Positions 1 through 8,485 of a stretch of DNA of 59,716 nt are shown piece after piece; position 1 is the first letter of the stretch; each line of letters opens with the position of its first letter. Origin of the DNA: JAGOGN01 sp036652735 (GTDB lineage: Bacteria > Bacillota > Clostridia > Lachnospirales > Lachnospiraceae); assembly GCA_036652735.1 (NCBI GenBank), contig JAVVVI010000009.1:1-59716 (forward strand), given 5' to 3'. The notes beneath the pieces are model-generated. The model did no database searches and was not told the origin of the DNA. It worked only from the letters and a program-made list of their open reading frames with translations. The translations under genes were made by a program, and so were the position numbers.

Positions 1-1
1 A

Positions 2-412
2 AAAAAAGGATTAAAGGTGACGATTTTTCCAACATCCATTGAAGATGCACATCCCAATACAGCAGTGATTACCCTTAAAGATGATAACGGAAAAACAGTG
101 GTCGTTCAGGGTGCGTCCACCGGTGGAGGGAATATTTTAATCTCCAGAATTAATGGACTGGAAGTTGAAATTACAGGACAGTATGATACTTTAATTATTG
201 AACATCATGATGAACCGGGTGTTGTAGGTGATGTGGCAGAGTATATGGGAGATTTTGAAATCAATCTATGCAGCATGAAACTTTCAAGAACAAAACGAGG
301 TGGTACGGCGGTGCTGACTGTTGAGGTGGATGGCAGGGTAGACAGCAACCTGTCTAAGAATATAGAAAGTCTGCATGGCGTGACAAAGTGTACACTATTG
401 AAAGTGTTTTAG
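2..412 (+). CDS. sdaAB: L-serine dehydratase beta subunit, C-terminal part (5' end outside window)
   Basis: Beta subunit of the two-subunit, iron-sulfur L-serine dehydratase, which converts L-serine to pyruvate and ammonia. The frame is open to the first base, and the family is usually about 220 residues long, so only the last 137 or so are here. A GTG at 17 opens the frame but lies inside the domain and is not the true start. The piece begins in the serine-dehydratase beta domain (DAHPNTA motif) and ends in an ACT-type regulatory domain (roughly the last 75 residues, with DEPGVVGDVAEYMG). The alpha-subunit gene follows after 21 nt with its own GGAG site, so the two form an operon. Confidence 0.93.
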   Translation, partial: KKGLKVTIFPTSIEDAHPNTAVITLKDDNGKTVVVQGASTGGGNILISRINGLEVEITGQYDTLIIEHHDEPGVVGDVAEYMGDFEINLCSMKLSRTKRGGTAVLTVEVDGRVDSNLSKNIESLHGVTKCTLLKVF

Positions 413-433
413 GACATGAATTAAGGAGAAAAA

Positions 434-1315
434 ATGGAACTGACCTATAAATCACTAAAGGAAATGGTAAATACAGCAACACAGTTCGATATGACAATTT
501 CTGAATTAGTATTGATTGAACAGGCATCACAGATGGAATGTTCAAAGGCAGACCTTTATGATAAAATGGAACGCCAGTATGACGTTATGATTTCTTCTGT
601 GGAAGCCGGGCTGCAGCCGGGGGTAAAATCCACCAGCGGTTTAACGGGGGGAGATGCATATAAATTATATGAAAAAAGAAAAAAAGGTGAAACACAGTTT
701 GGAAGCTTTTTTTCGGGTGCGTTAATGAGGGCAGTCTCCGTATCGGAAGTCAATGCATCTATGGGTAAGATTGTTGCATCACCAACGGCGGGTTCTTGTG
801 GAATTGTTCCCTCCGCAATTATTACCATGCAGGAAGAAAAAGGAATCCAGAAAGAAGTCTGTATAAAAGCCTTATTTACGGCATCCGCAGTTGGTATGGT
901 AATTGCAAACAATGCCTCGCTTTCCGGAGCGCAGGGAGGGTGTCAGGCAGAGTGCGGATCGGCTTCGGCAATGGCAGCTGCAGCCCTGGTGGAAATGGCA
1001 GGGGGAACACCCAAGATGGCAGAACATGCAGTGGGGATTGCAATTCAGAATATTTTAGGATTAGTTTGCGATCCGGTTGCCGGATTAGTAGAGATTCCCT
1101 GTATTAAAAGAAATGCGTCAGGAGTAGCAAATGCATTGGTTGCAGCAGAATTGGCACTTGCGGGTATTGTGAGTGAAATACCTGCGGATGAAGTGATTAT
1201 CACCATGAAACGAGTAGGAGATGTGCTGCCTTCTTCTTTAAAAGAAACAGCAGAGGGTGGACTTGCCTCCACACCAACAGGAGAACGGTTTTGCAGGCAG
1301 GTGTTTGGTCATTAG
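434..1315 (+). CDS. sdaAA: L-serine dehydratase alpha subunit, iron-sulfur dependent
   Basis: Catalytic alpha subunit (293 residues, normal length) that carries the oxygen-labile [4Fe-4S] cluster of L-serine dehydratase. Conserved cysteines lie in the family motifs SPTAGSCGIVPSA, GAQGGCQAECGSASAMA and CDPVAGLVEIPC, and glycine-rich substrate-binding segments (STSGLTGGDAYKLYEK) are in place. It starts at ATG 434 behind AAGGAGAA, just after sdaAB, and ends at a bidirectional terminator. Together the two subunits feed serine carbon into pyruvate in an anaerobe. No missing residue was noticed. Confidence 0.95.
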   Translation: MELTYKSLKEMVNTATQFDMTISELVLIEQASQMECSKADLYDKMERQYDVMISSVEAGLQPGVKSTSGLTGGDAYKLYEKRKKGETQFGSFFSGALMRAVSVSEVNASMGKIVASPTAGSCGIVPSAIITMQEEKGIQKEVCIKALFTASAVGMVIANNASLSGAQGGCQAECGSASAMAAAALVEMAGGTPKMAEHAVGIAIQNILGLVCDPVAGLVEIPCIKRNASGVANALVAAELALAGIVSEIPADEVIITMKRVGDVLPSSLKETAEGGLASTPTGERFCRQVFGH

Positions 1316-1336
1316 ACTAGAAATAAAAATAATAGA

Positions 1337-1400
1337 GAAAAAGAGGCGGCCTCATCACGATTTTTATTATTGAATCGTTAGAGCGACAGCCTCTTTTTTG
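1337..1400. terminator. Bidirectional terminator between sdaAA and the LUD gene
   Basis: AAGAGGC (1341-1347) pairs with GCCTCTT (1389-1395). The flanking A tract on one side and T tract on the other let it work in both directions. It sits between two convergent genes, as expected. The loop is long and holds a second, weaker pairing (ACGATT with AATCGT). Confidence 0.75.
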
Positions 1401-1413
1401 AATAATGGAAGTA

Positions 1414-2058
1414 TTAATAACCGTAAGACTCTCCAATTAAAATCACATGGATACGATTCTGAATAGAACTTCTTCTTGTGATGACCGTTTGTCCACACAT
1501 GCAGTCAGGGCTAAGACAATCAGAGCAGGTGCCAGTTACTGCACAGGGAGTACTGCGATTTAATCGAATTGCATTTGGTGGTGCCGCAATTGTACGAATT
1601 CTTCCAAGAGCAGCCTCCAGGGTAGGGACTACTTTATTCATTCCGGCTAGAATGATTACTTTTTCCGGACCAAAAACCAGAGCGGCAACACGATTGCCAA
1701 TTCCATCGGTATTTACAAGTTCACCATCGATTGTAATGGCATTGGTGCTCATAAAAAAAGCATTTGCAGAAAAAGAGTCCCGATAGATCTGGGTGGTTTC
1801 TTCCGGGGTGGAAGCAGTGCTTCGATCCAGAAGCTGTATACCGGCGGTTTCTTTCAGAGCCTGAAGCATACCTGTTTCAGTCAGTGTCATTGAGCCACCA
1901 AAAGACACAATATCACCATCTTTTAATAGGGAAAGTCCACAGGCTACCGCATCTTTAGCTGTTTTACAATAGGAATATGCCATGTTTCTTTTTTCTAAAT
2001 TTTTACCAATGGTAGTGGATAACTGTTCATAATAGTGTTCTCTTGGATTCATTTCCAT
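1414..2058 (-). CDS. LUD-domain protein (lactate-utilization / DUF162 family)
   Basis: A 214-residue protein of the LUD (LutC/YkgG, DUF162) family. Seen: MTLTETGMLQALK after a GGS turn, the DGIGNRVAALVFGP segment and the C-terminal LNRSTPCAVTGTCSDC region with a cysteine cluster (C..C..C...CMCG), all typical of the stand-alone clostridial LUD proteins. LutC is linked to lactate oxidation together with LutA and LutB, but neither partner is here, so the substrate is unknown. The start is behind GGAGGG. A second in-frame ATG lies two codons in. The gene is convergent with sdaAA and divergent from the ABC exporter. Confidence 0.85.
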   Translation of the reverse strand: MEMNPREHYYEQLSTTIGKNLEKRNMAYSYCKTAKDAVACGLSLLKDGDIVSFGGSMTLTETGMLQALKETAGIQLLDRSTASTPEETTQIYRDSFSANAFFMSTNAITIDGELVNTDGIGNRVAALVFGPEKVIILAGMNKVVPTLEAALGRIRTIAAPPNAIRLNRSTPCAVTGTCSDCLSPDCMCGQTVITRRSSIQNRIHVILIGESYGY

Positions 2059-2133
2059 TCCCTCCTATAATTAAGATATGGATTCAATGATACCACATTT
2101 TAAAAGGATTGAAAATATTTCTTATAATTCGTC

Positions 2134-2161
2134 TTGAAAACATTTTTCAGAATGCTATAAT
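2134..2161 (+). promoter_or_regulatory. Sigma-A promoter of the ABC exporter gene
   Basis: TTGAAA (2134-2139), a 16-bp spacer, then TATAAT (2156-2161), 39 bp before the start codon. The spacing and the perfect -10 box suggest a vegetative promoter. Confidence 0.6.
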
Positions 2162-2200
2162 TAAATAATATACCAATGAGAAATTAGGAGGAAGAATTGC

Positions 2201-3973
2201 ATGTGGAAGGTTTTGAAGCAATTGGCAGGGTACTATAAACCGTATTTAAAGTTATTTTTTTCAGATATGTTTTTTGCAGTATTAGGAGGAGGTGTTACAC
2301 TGGTTGTTCCTTTAATTGTCAGACATATTACATCGACAGTTATTTATCTGGATCCAATGGTAGCACTTCAAAAGATATTAGGATATGGCGGAATTATGGT
2401 CATTATGGTAGCGATTGAAGCATATAGCAACTTCTATATTGCGAATTATGGACATATTATGGGTGCAAAAATCGAATATGATATGAGGAACGAGATTTTC
2501 GCACATTATCAAAAGCTTTCTTTTTCTTTCTTTGATAATCAAAAAGTAGGTCAGTTAATGTCTAGGATTACCAATGATTTGTTTGATATTAGTGAATTAC
2601 TTCATCATGGACCGGAAGATCTTGTAATTTCATTTATTAAAATAATTGGTTCTTTTGTGATTTTAATGTGGGTAAATGTGAAACTGGCACTGGTTGCCTT
2701 TGCATTTATTCCGGTTATGATTGTATATGCAGCATATTTTAATCGAAAGATGAAGACTGCCTTTAAAAATAACAGAGTGAAAATTGCCGAAATCAACAGT
2801 CGAATTGAAGATAATTTATCCGGAATCCGTGTTGTAAAATCATTTGCAAACGAAGATGTAGAGATGGAGAAATTCTCAGAAGGAAATCAGGGATTTTTGA
2901 ATGCCAAAAAGAATAGCTATTTGTATATGGGTGGCTATAATTCCGGTCTTGGCGCCTTTACAACCATGATTACAATTGCCGTGCTTATTGGGGGAGCGAT
3001 TTTTATTACCCAGGGTGAGGTGACCGTAACGGATTTAATTACATTCTTACTATATATTGGAACGTTTACCGATCCAGTTAAAAAATTAATTAACTTTACG
3101 GAGACATTTTTGAATGGATACTCCGGTTATGAACGTTTTCGGGAGATGATGGATATCGAACCGGATATTGTGGATAATAAGGGTGCAAAAGATATGAAGA
3201 ATGTGAAGGGAGTAATTGAATTTGATAATGTATCCTTTCAATATGAAGAAAATACCCAGCAGGTACTCAACCACATTGATTTAAAGGTAGATGCAGGAGA
3301 GTATATGGCATTAGTGGGAGCCTCAGGTGCGGGGAAAAGTACGTTATGCAGCTTAATTCCAAGGTTTTATGATGTGACAAGTGGTACAATTAAAATCGAT
3401 GGAACGGATATTCGTGATCTTAAATTAAAGAGCCTTCGGGATCATATAGGAATTGTTCAACAGGACGTATATTTGTTTGTGGGAACGGTGAGAGACAATA
3501 TTAGTTATGGTAATCCGGAAGCAACATTTGAGCAAATTGTTGAGGCAGCAAAAAACGCAAACGCCCATGAATTTATAGAAACACTTCCAGAAGGTTATGA
3601 TACGGATATAGGCCAGCGTGGAGTGAAGCTTTCCGGAGGTCAGAAACAAAGATTATCCATTGCCAGAGTATTCCTGAAAAATCCTCCAATTCTCATTTTT
3701 GATGAAGCAACCAGTTCTCTGGACAATGAAAGTGAGAAAGTAGTACAGGATTCATTGGAAAAATTAGCAAAGAACAGAACCACATTTGTAATTGCACATC
3801 GGTTATCGACAATAAAGAACGCAAAAAAAATATTAGTGCTTACAGAAGAGGGAATTGCAGAAGAAGGAACCCATGATGAACTTCTGAAAAAAGAAGGTGT
3901 TTATGAGAAATTATATAATATGCAGTTCAGCCAAAGAGAGCTTCCAGTGGAAAAAATAGCAGATTCAGAATAA
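2201..3973 (+). CDS. ABC exporter half-transporter (fused permease and ATPase, MsbA/LmrA type)
   Basis: A 590-residue half-transporter that should work as a homodimer in the cell membrane. Residues 1-320 form the six-helix exporter domain (ABC_membrane family). The ATPase follows with Walker A GASGAGKST near residue 373, the signature LSGGQKQR, Walker B ILIFDEATSSLD and the switch histidine in VIAHRLSTI. Such proteins export lipids, drugs or peptides; nothing here fixes the substrate. The start ATG follows AGGAGGAAG. The gene lies 43 nt before the CobW gene and may be co-transcribed with it, but no metal-specific feature is visible in the transporter. Confidence 0.93.
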   Translation: MWKVLKQLAGYYKPYLKLFFSDMFFAVLGGGVTLVVPLIVRHITSTVIYLDPMVALQKILGYGGIMVIMVAIEAYSNFYIANYGHIMGAKIEYDMRNEIFAHYQKLSFSFFDNQKVGQLMSRITNDLFDISELLHHGPEDLVISFIKIIGSFVILMWVNVKLALVAFAFIPVMIVYAAYFNRKMKTAFKNNRVKIAEINSRIEDNLSGIRVVKSFANEDVEMEKFSEGNQGFLNAKKNSYLYMGGYNSGLGAFTTMITIAVLIGGAIFITQGEVTVTDLITFLLYIGTFTDPVKKLINFTETFLNGYSGYERFREMMDIEPDIVDNKGAKDMKNVKGVIEFDNVSFQYEENTQQVLNHIDLKVDAGEYMALVGASGAGKSTLCSLIPRFYDVTSGTIKIDGTDIRDLKLKSLRDHIGIVQQDVYLFVGTVRDNISYGNPEATFEQIVEAAKNANAHEFIETLPEGYDTDIGQRGVKLSGGQKQRLSIARVFLKNPPILIFDEATSSLDNESEKVVQDSLEKLAKNRTTFVIAHRLSTIKNAKKILVLTEEGIAEEGTHDELLKKEGVYEKLYNMQFSQRELPVEKIADSE

Positions 3974-4016
3974 AGAATTAGATGGCTAAGAAATCGAAAT
4001 AAAGGAGAAAATTAAA

Positions 4017-5069
4017 ATGACAAAAATTGATATTGTATCGGGATTTTTAGGAGCAGGAAAAACAACGTTGATTAAAAAAATGATAGACGAGGTGTTTCAG
4101 GGAGAAAAAATTGTTCTGATCGAGAATGAATTTGGAGAAGTAGGAATTGATGGGGGATTTTTAAAGGATGCGGGAATTGAAATATCGGAGATGAATTCCG
4201 GATGTATTTGCTGTTCCTTGGTAGGCGATTTTGGAAAGAATCTTAAAGAGGTATTGACAAAGTTTCACCCGGATCGAATTTTAGTGGAACCCTCCGGAGT
4301 TGGAAAATTATCCGATGTTATGAAATCAGTACTGGAGGTATCACAAGAGGCAGAAGTAACATTAAATGCATTGGTAACTGTGGTAAATGCAAAAAAAGCA
4401 CTCAAACAGATGAAAGCATTTGGAGAATTCTTCAATAATCAAGTGGAGAATGCGTCTACAATTGTATTAAGCAGAACCCAGGATCTGGAAGAGCAGAAGT
4501 TGGAAGAATGTGTATTGGCATTACAGGAAAAAAATCCAAACGCTTCTATTATTACGACACCATGGGAGAATATTACAGGAACTGCAATTTTAGCGGCAAT
4601 TGAAAAAGAACACTCTCTTATAGACTCCATCAAGATGGAAGTAAGTGAATCAGCACATGGCTGCTGTGGACATCATCACGATCACGAAGAAGAGCACGAA
4701 CATGGCTGCTGCGGGCATCACGATCACGAAGAAGAGCATGAACATAGCTGCTGTGGGCATCACGACCACGACCACCATCATCACGCAGATGAGGTATTTG
4801 TCAGCTGGGGAATTGAGACACCTCATAAATTTGAAAAGAGCGTAATAGAAAAGGCATTGGATACACTTTGTAATTCCGAAAAATATGAATCAACGATCTT
4901 ACGTGCAAAAGGAATGGTTCCATGTGTAGATGGAAGCTGGATCTACTTTGATTTGGTACCTGGCGATTATGAACTAAGAACCGGAGAGGCAGATTATACA
5001 GGACGACTGGTTGTAATTGGAACGAACGTATGTGAAGACACAATGAAAGAGTTATTTGGATTGGAGTAG
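4017..5069 (+). CDS. CobW/COG0523-family GTPase with histidine-rich metal-binding insert
   Basis: G3E-family P-loop GTPase (350 residues), a putative metal chaperone or metal-enzyme maturation factor. Seen: Walker A GFLGAGKTT (residues 9-17), switch ENEFGEVGID, the metal-binding CxCC motif (C63, C65, C66), and a C-terminal CobW_C domain. Residues 213-256 form a His/Cys/Glu-rich insert made of three imperfect repeats of HGCCGHHDHEEEHE, a strong candidate Zn, Ni or Co store. The start ATG follows AAAGGAG. Six bases separate it from a second CobW-like gene. Family members serve zinc homeostasis, nitrile hydratase or cobalamin synthesis. The context here does not choose among metals. Confidence 0.9.
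   Translation: MTKIDIVSGFLGAGKTTLIKKMIDEVFQGEKIVLIENEFGEVGIDGGFLKDAGIEISEMNSGCICCSLVGDFGKNLKEVLTKFHPDRILVEPSGVGKLSDVMKSVLEVSQEAEVTLNALVTVVNAKKALKQMKAFGEFFNNQVENASTIVLSRTQDLEEQKLEECVLALQEKNPNASIITTPWENITGTAILAAIEKEHSLIDSIKMEVSESAHGCCGHHHDHEEEHEHGCCGHHDHEEEHEHSCCGHHDHDHHHHADEVFVSWGIETPHKFEKSVIEKALDTLCNSEKYESTILRAKGMVPCVDGSWIYFDLVPGDYELRTGEADYTGRLVVIGTNVCEDTMKELFGLE
4654..4784 (+). repeat. In-frame tandem repeats coding the His/Cys-rich insert
   Basis: Three imperfect repeats of about 42-45 bp inside the CobW gene. Each codes for H-G/S-C-C-G-H-H followed by D-H-E-E-E-H-E or a pure D/H run. The copies differ mainly at third positions, so the repeats are not a very recent slip. Confidence 0.8.
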
Positions 5070-5075
5070 AAGAAA

Positions 5076-6011
5076 ATGTTAATTCCGGTATATTTGTTTA
5101 CAGGATTTATGGACAGTGGAAAAACCACATTGATTCGGGAGACTTTACTAGAGGAAGGATTTAGTGAGGAAGGCCCAACATTACTGGTGGTATGTGAAGA
5201 TGGAGAAGAAGAATATAGTACAAAAAAAATGGCAGAGGCAGATGTCACAGTTGTTATGGTGGGAGAGGACCACTTAACGTCGGATTTTCTTAAGCGGGAA
5301 ATAGAGAAAAATCATCCAAATCAAATTTTTATTGAGTATAATGGAACTTGGGAAGTCGGAGGATTTCTGGAAGACCTTTTACCGGATAGTTGTGAGTTGA
5401 TACAAAATCTGGCAACGGTGGATGGTTCCACTTATGAGAATTATTTGGCGAATATGAGACCCATGGTGATGGAACAATTATTTATAGCAGATGTTGTTAT
5501 TTTCAATCGCTGTGATGAAAAAACCGATAAAGGAAAATTTAGAAGAAGTGTGAAAGCTCAGAATCGTAAAGCACAGATTGTATATGAGCGAAAAGATGGA
5601 AGTATTGATGAAGAACCGGAAGAACTTCCCTTTGATCTGACACAGGAGTTTCTGGAAATAAGTGATATGGATTATGGAATCTGGTATTTGGACGCTTTGG
5701 ACCATCCAAAGGCATACGAAGGGAAAAAAGTTCGCTTTTTAGGGTTAATTTATAATCCTGAAAAATTTAAAAAAGGTGTGTTTATTCCCGGACGGTTTGC
5801 AATGACTTGTTGCGTGGAGGATGTTAGTTTTATTGGATTCAAGTGCAAAAGCAGCTTGGAAATGGAGCCGCAGCACAAGTCATGGGCGTATATTACAGCG
5901 GAAATTAAAGTTGAATTTGCAAAAGAATACAAAGGAAAAGGACCGGTGCTTTATCTGGAGAAAATAGAATCTGCAGAAAAACCGGAGGAAGATCTGGTAT
6001 ACTTTAACTAA
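5076..6011 (+). CDS. CobW-like GTPase fused to a YcgQ/DUF1980-like C-terminal domain
   Basis: 311 residues. The N-terminal half is a G3E-type P-loop domain: Walker A GFMDSGKTT near residue 9 and a base-recognition-like NRCDE near residue 155. It lacks the CxCC motif of its neighbour. From about residue 210 the protein changes: GKKVRFLGLIYNPEKFKKG, then GRFAMTCCVEDVSFIGF and a final PEEDLVYF resemble the C-terminal domain of YcgQ (TIGR03943/DUF1980), normally attached to a membrane protein paired with permease YcgR. The fusion and the adjacent His-rich CobW suggest metal (zinc-type) handling. The domain assignment is from recognised motifs, not a search. Confidence 0.75.
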   Translation: MLIPVYLFTGFMDSGKTTLIRETLLEEGFSEEGPTLLVVCEDGEEEYSTKKMAEADVTVVMVGEDHLTSDFLKREIEKNHPNQIFIEYNGTWEVGGFLEDLLPDSCELIQNLATVDGSTYENYLANMRPMVMEQLFIADVVIFNRCDEKTDKGKFRRSVKAQNRKAQIVYERKDGSIDEEPEELPFDLTQEFLEISDMDYGIWYLDALDHPKAYEGKKVRFLGLIYNPEKFKKGVFIPGRFAMTCCVEDVSFIGFKCKSSLEMEPQHKSWAYITAEIKVEFAKEYKGKGPVLYLEKIESAEKPEEDLVYFN

Positions 6012-6044
6012 AGAACAATTTGGTATGACATCTTCTGTTTTGCG

Positions 6045-6074
6045 GTTGTAAACAACAGTGGGATATTATATAAT
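6045..6074 (+). promoter_or_regulatory. Promoter with inverted repeat before the CoA-transferase genes
   Basis: TTGTAA (6046-6051), a 17-bp spacer and TATAAT (6069-6074). The inverted repeat GTTGT-AA-ACAAC (6045-6056) covers the -35 box and could be an operator. The regulator is unknown. Confidence 0.55.
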
Positions 6075-6113
6075 AGGACAAAGTAAGTAATATTTATGAG
6101 AAGGAGAAGGTTA

Positions 6114-6773
6114 ATGAAGAAGAAATTAGTTACAGTTGAAGAAGCTGTAAAATGTATTCATGATGGAACAACATTAATGGTTGGTGGATTTTTGGCATGT
6201 GGTACATCAGAGATTATGATGGATGCAATTATTGAGTCTGGGGTAAAGGACCTTACAGTAATTGGAAATGATACCGGCTACGAGAATGTAGGAATTGGAA
6301 AATTAATTTGTGAAAAACGTGTGAAGAAGGCAATTTGTTCTCATATTGGTACAAACAAAGAAACAGGAAGACAAATTACAGCAGGTGAATTAGAGGTTAC
6401 CTTAACACCACAGGGAACCCTTGCAGAAGTCATTCGTGCCGGTGGAACCGGACTCGGTGGAGTGATTACACCAACCGGTCTTGGAACAGAGGTTGCAGAA
6501 GGAAAGCAGACCATTACTTTAAATGGAATAGAATATTTAATTGAGCTTCCAATTCATGCAGATGTGGCTATTTTAAAAGGTACAATTGTGGATAAGGCAG
6601 GCAATGTATTTTATGATGCAACTACAAAGAATTTCCAGACCGTTATGGCATATGCAGCGGACACGGTTATTGTGGAAGCAGAAAAATTAGTTGAAGTTGG
6701 AGAACTTGACCCGAATCTGGTTATGACTCCGGCAGCACTTGTTAATTATATTATTGTTGGAGGTGACAAATAA
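6114..6773 (+). CDS. CoA-transferase subunit A (acetate/acetoacetate type, 3-oxoacid CoA-transferase family)
   Basis: Alpha subunit (219 residues) of a family I CoA-transferase that moves CoA between acyl-CoA and a short carboxylate. Seen: VGGFLACGTSE glycine loop near the start, TPQGTLAEVIRAGGTGLGGVITPTG and the C-terminal DPNLVMTPAALVNYIIVGG. An upstream in-frame ATG at 6096 exists, but AGGAGAAGG lies just before ATG 6114 and would be coded by the longer form, so 6114 is preferred. The stop overlaps the next start by one base. Acetate, acetoacetate or butyrate are plausible substrates; motifs do not settle it. Confidence 0.9.
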   Translation: MKKKLVTVEEAVKCIHDGTTLMVGGFLACGTSEIMMDAIIESGVKDLTVIGNDTGYENVGIGKLICEKRVKKAICSHIGTNKETGRQITAGELEVTLTPQGTLAEVIRAGGTGLGGVITPTGLGTEVAEGKQTITLNGIEYLIELPIHADVAILKGTIVDKAGNVFYDATTKNFQTVMAYAADTVIVEAEKLVEVGELDPNLVMTPAALVNYIIVGGDK

Positions 6774-7432
6774 TGGCATCAGCAAAAGAGATTATTGCGA
6801 ATCGTGTGGCTCTATTTTTAAAAGATGGTGATATTGTAAATTTAGGAATTGGCTTACCAACAATGGTTGCAGATTATATTCCGGAAGGTATTGATGTAAC
6901 AATTCAGTCTGAAAATGGAATTTTGGGAATGGATCGAGTTGCAAATGAAGGAGAGGAAATCAAAGATGTTGTGAACTCCGGTGGACAGCATGTATTAACT
7001 GTTCCGGGTGCCTGCTATTTTGACTCTGCAACATCCTTCGGAATTATCCGTGGAGGACACGTTGACATTACCGTTCTGGGAGCATTACAGGTGGATGAAA
7101 AAGGGAACCTTGCAAGCCATGTAGTACCGGGAAAAATGGTGTCTGGAATGGGTGGAGCAATGGACCTGGTTGTTGGAGCAAAAGAAGTAATTATTGCAAC
7201 CACACATACGCAAAAAGGAAATATTAAGTTATTAAAGAATATTAATCTGCCTGCAACAGCAATTAAATGCGTAGATTACATAGTTACAGAATTATGTGTA
7301 ATTAAAGTGACAGAACGTGGATTTGAATTAATGGAAATTGCACCGGGAATTGATGTGGCAGAAGTGCAGGCACAGACAGAAGCAAAATTAATTATACCGG
7401 AGAATTTAAAAATAATGCCAATTGCAGAGTAA
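6773..7432 (+). CDS. CoA-transferase subunit B
   Basis: Beta subunit (219 residues) carrying the catalytic glutamate of family I CoA-transferases in SENGILGM (about residue 46), which forms the glutamyl-CoA thioester. IGLPTMVADYIPEG near the N-terminus and GGAMDLVVGAKEVI in the middle are family hallmarks. It is translationally coupled to subunit A (TAATG overlap). Together they form the heterodimer used in short-chain acid metabolism and CoA recycling. Confidence 0.92.
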   Translation: MASAKEIIANRVALFLKDGDIVNLGIGLPTMVADYIPEGIDVTIQSENGILGMDRVANEGEEIKDVVNSGGQHVLTVPGACYFDSATSFGIIRGGHVDITVLGALQVDEKGNLASHVVPGKMVSGMGGAMDLVVGAKEVIIATTHTQKGNIKLLKNINLPATAIKCVDYIVTELCVIKVTERGFELMEIAPGIDVAEVQAQTEAKLIIPENLKIMPIAE

Positions 7433-7507
7433 GAGTGCTTTATATTAGGGATTTATATGCATAAGTTCATAAACGAAAAAACATTTTTTAGAATCAAAAT
7501 ATGAACT

Positions 7508-7559
7508 ACCTGTTAATTTATTATAGATAAATTGAATAATAAAACAGGTGTGTTATAAT
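7508..7559 (+). promoter_or_regulatory. Promoter with spaced inverted repeat before nfnAB
   Basis: TTGAAT (7532-7537), a 16-bp spacer and TATAAT (7554-7559). ACCTGTT (7508-7514) and its exact reverse complement AACAGGT (7543-7549) flank the -35 box, with the second arm inside the spacer. This could be a repressor site or could arise by chance. Confidence 0.5.
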
Positions 7560-7594
7560 GTTTTTATGTAAGATAAAATTATTAGGGAGGTATT

Positions 7595-8485
7595 ATGATG
7601 TATCCGATAGTAAGTGCACGAAAATTGGCGGATAAAATTTTTTATATGGATGTTAAGGCACCAAGAATTGCAAAGTCTTGTTTGCCAGGCCAGTTTATCA
7701 TAGCTAAGATTGATGAAGAAGGGGAGCGAATTCCTCTGACTATTTGCGACTATAACAGAGAAGAGGGAACAATTACAATTGTATTCCAGACTGTTGGAGC
7801 TTCTACTGAAAAGATGTCCTATTTAAAAGAAGGGGATAGCTTTAGAGATTTTGTTGGACCATTAGGAAAAGCTTCAGAGTTAATTACAGACGGAGTAGAA
7901 ATCACAGGCAAGAAAAAGATTCTTTTTGTTGCTGGCGGTGTTGGAACAGCTCCTGTATATCCTCAGGTGAAATGGCTTCATGAGAATGGTATAGATGTAG
8001 ATGTTATTGTTGGTGCAAAAACCAAGGATATGGTTATTCTGGAAGATGAGATGAAGGCAGTTGCTGGCAATCTTTATGTAACAACGGATGATGGAAGTTA
8101 CGGACATTCAGGTATGGTAACAGCCGTAGTTGAAGAATTAGTGGAAAAAGGCAATAAATATGACATTTGTGTAGCAATTGGTCCAATGATCATGATGAAA
8201 TTTGCATGTCTTTTAACGAAAAAGCTTGAAATCCCTACTGTTGTATCATTAAATCCAATTATGGTAGATGGAACAGGAATGTGTGGTGCATGCCGTGTTA
8301 CAATTGATGGTGAAGTAAAATTCGCATGTGTAGACGGACCTGAATTTGATGGCCATAAGATCGATTTTGATCAGGCAATGAAGAGACAGCAAATGTACAA
8401 GACAGACGAAGGCCGCGCAATGCTGAAAGTTCAAGAGGGTGATACACACCATGGCGGATGCGGACATTGTGGAGGTGACGAGTAA
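7595..8485 (+). CDS. nfnA: Ferredoxin-NADP(+) oxidoreductase subunit alpha (NfnA-like; FAD/NAD-binding, [2Fe-2S])
   Basis: A 296-residue flavoprotein of the dihydroorotate dehydrogenase electron-transfer (PyrK/NfnA) type. N-terminal FAD-binding barrel with RIPLTICDYN, an NAD-binding fold with FVAGGVGTAPVYPQ, and a C-terminal [2Fe-2S] cysteine set in GMCGACRVT (near residue 228) plus the later FACVDGPEF. In Nfn complexes this subunit binds NADH and the partner NADPH, with electron bifurcation between ferredoxin and the pyridine nucleotides. An extra C-terminal GGCGHCGG tail is cysteine-rich. The start is ATG 7595 (a second ATG follows) behind GGGAGG. The stop overlaps nfnB by one base. Confidence 0.88.
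   Translation: MMYPIVSARKLADKIFYMDVKAPRIAKSCLPGQFIIAKIDEEGERIPLTICDYNREEGTITIVFQTVGASTEKMSYLKEGDSFRDFVGPLGKASELITDGVEITGKKKILFVAGGVGTAPVYPQVKWLHENGIDVDVIVGAKTKDMVILEDEMKAVAGNLYVTTDDGSYGHSGMVTAVVEELVEKGNKYDICVAIGPMIMMKFACLLTKKLEIPTVVSLNPIMVDGTGMCGACRVTIDGEVKFACVDGPEFDGHKIDFDQAMKRQQMYKTDEGRAMLKVQEGDTHHGGCGHCGGDE

Noticed and set aside
4645..4845. Overlapping plus-strand open frame in the His-rich repeats
   Set aside because: It is a frame shadow of the repetitive His/Cys/Glu codons.
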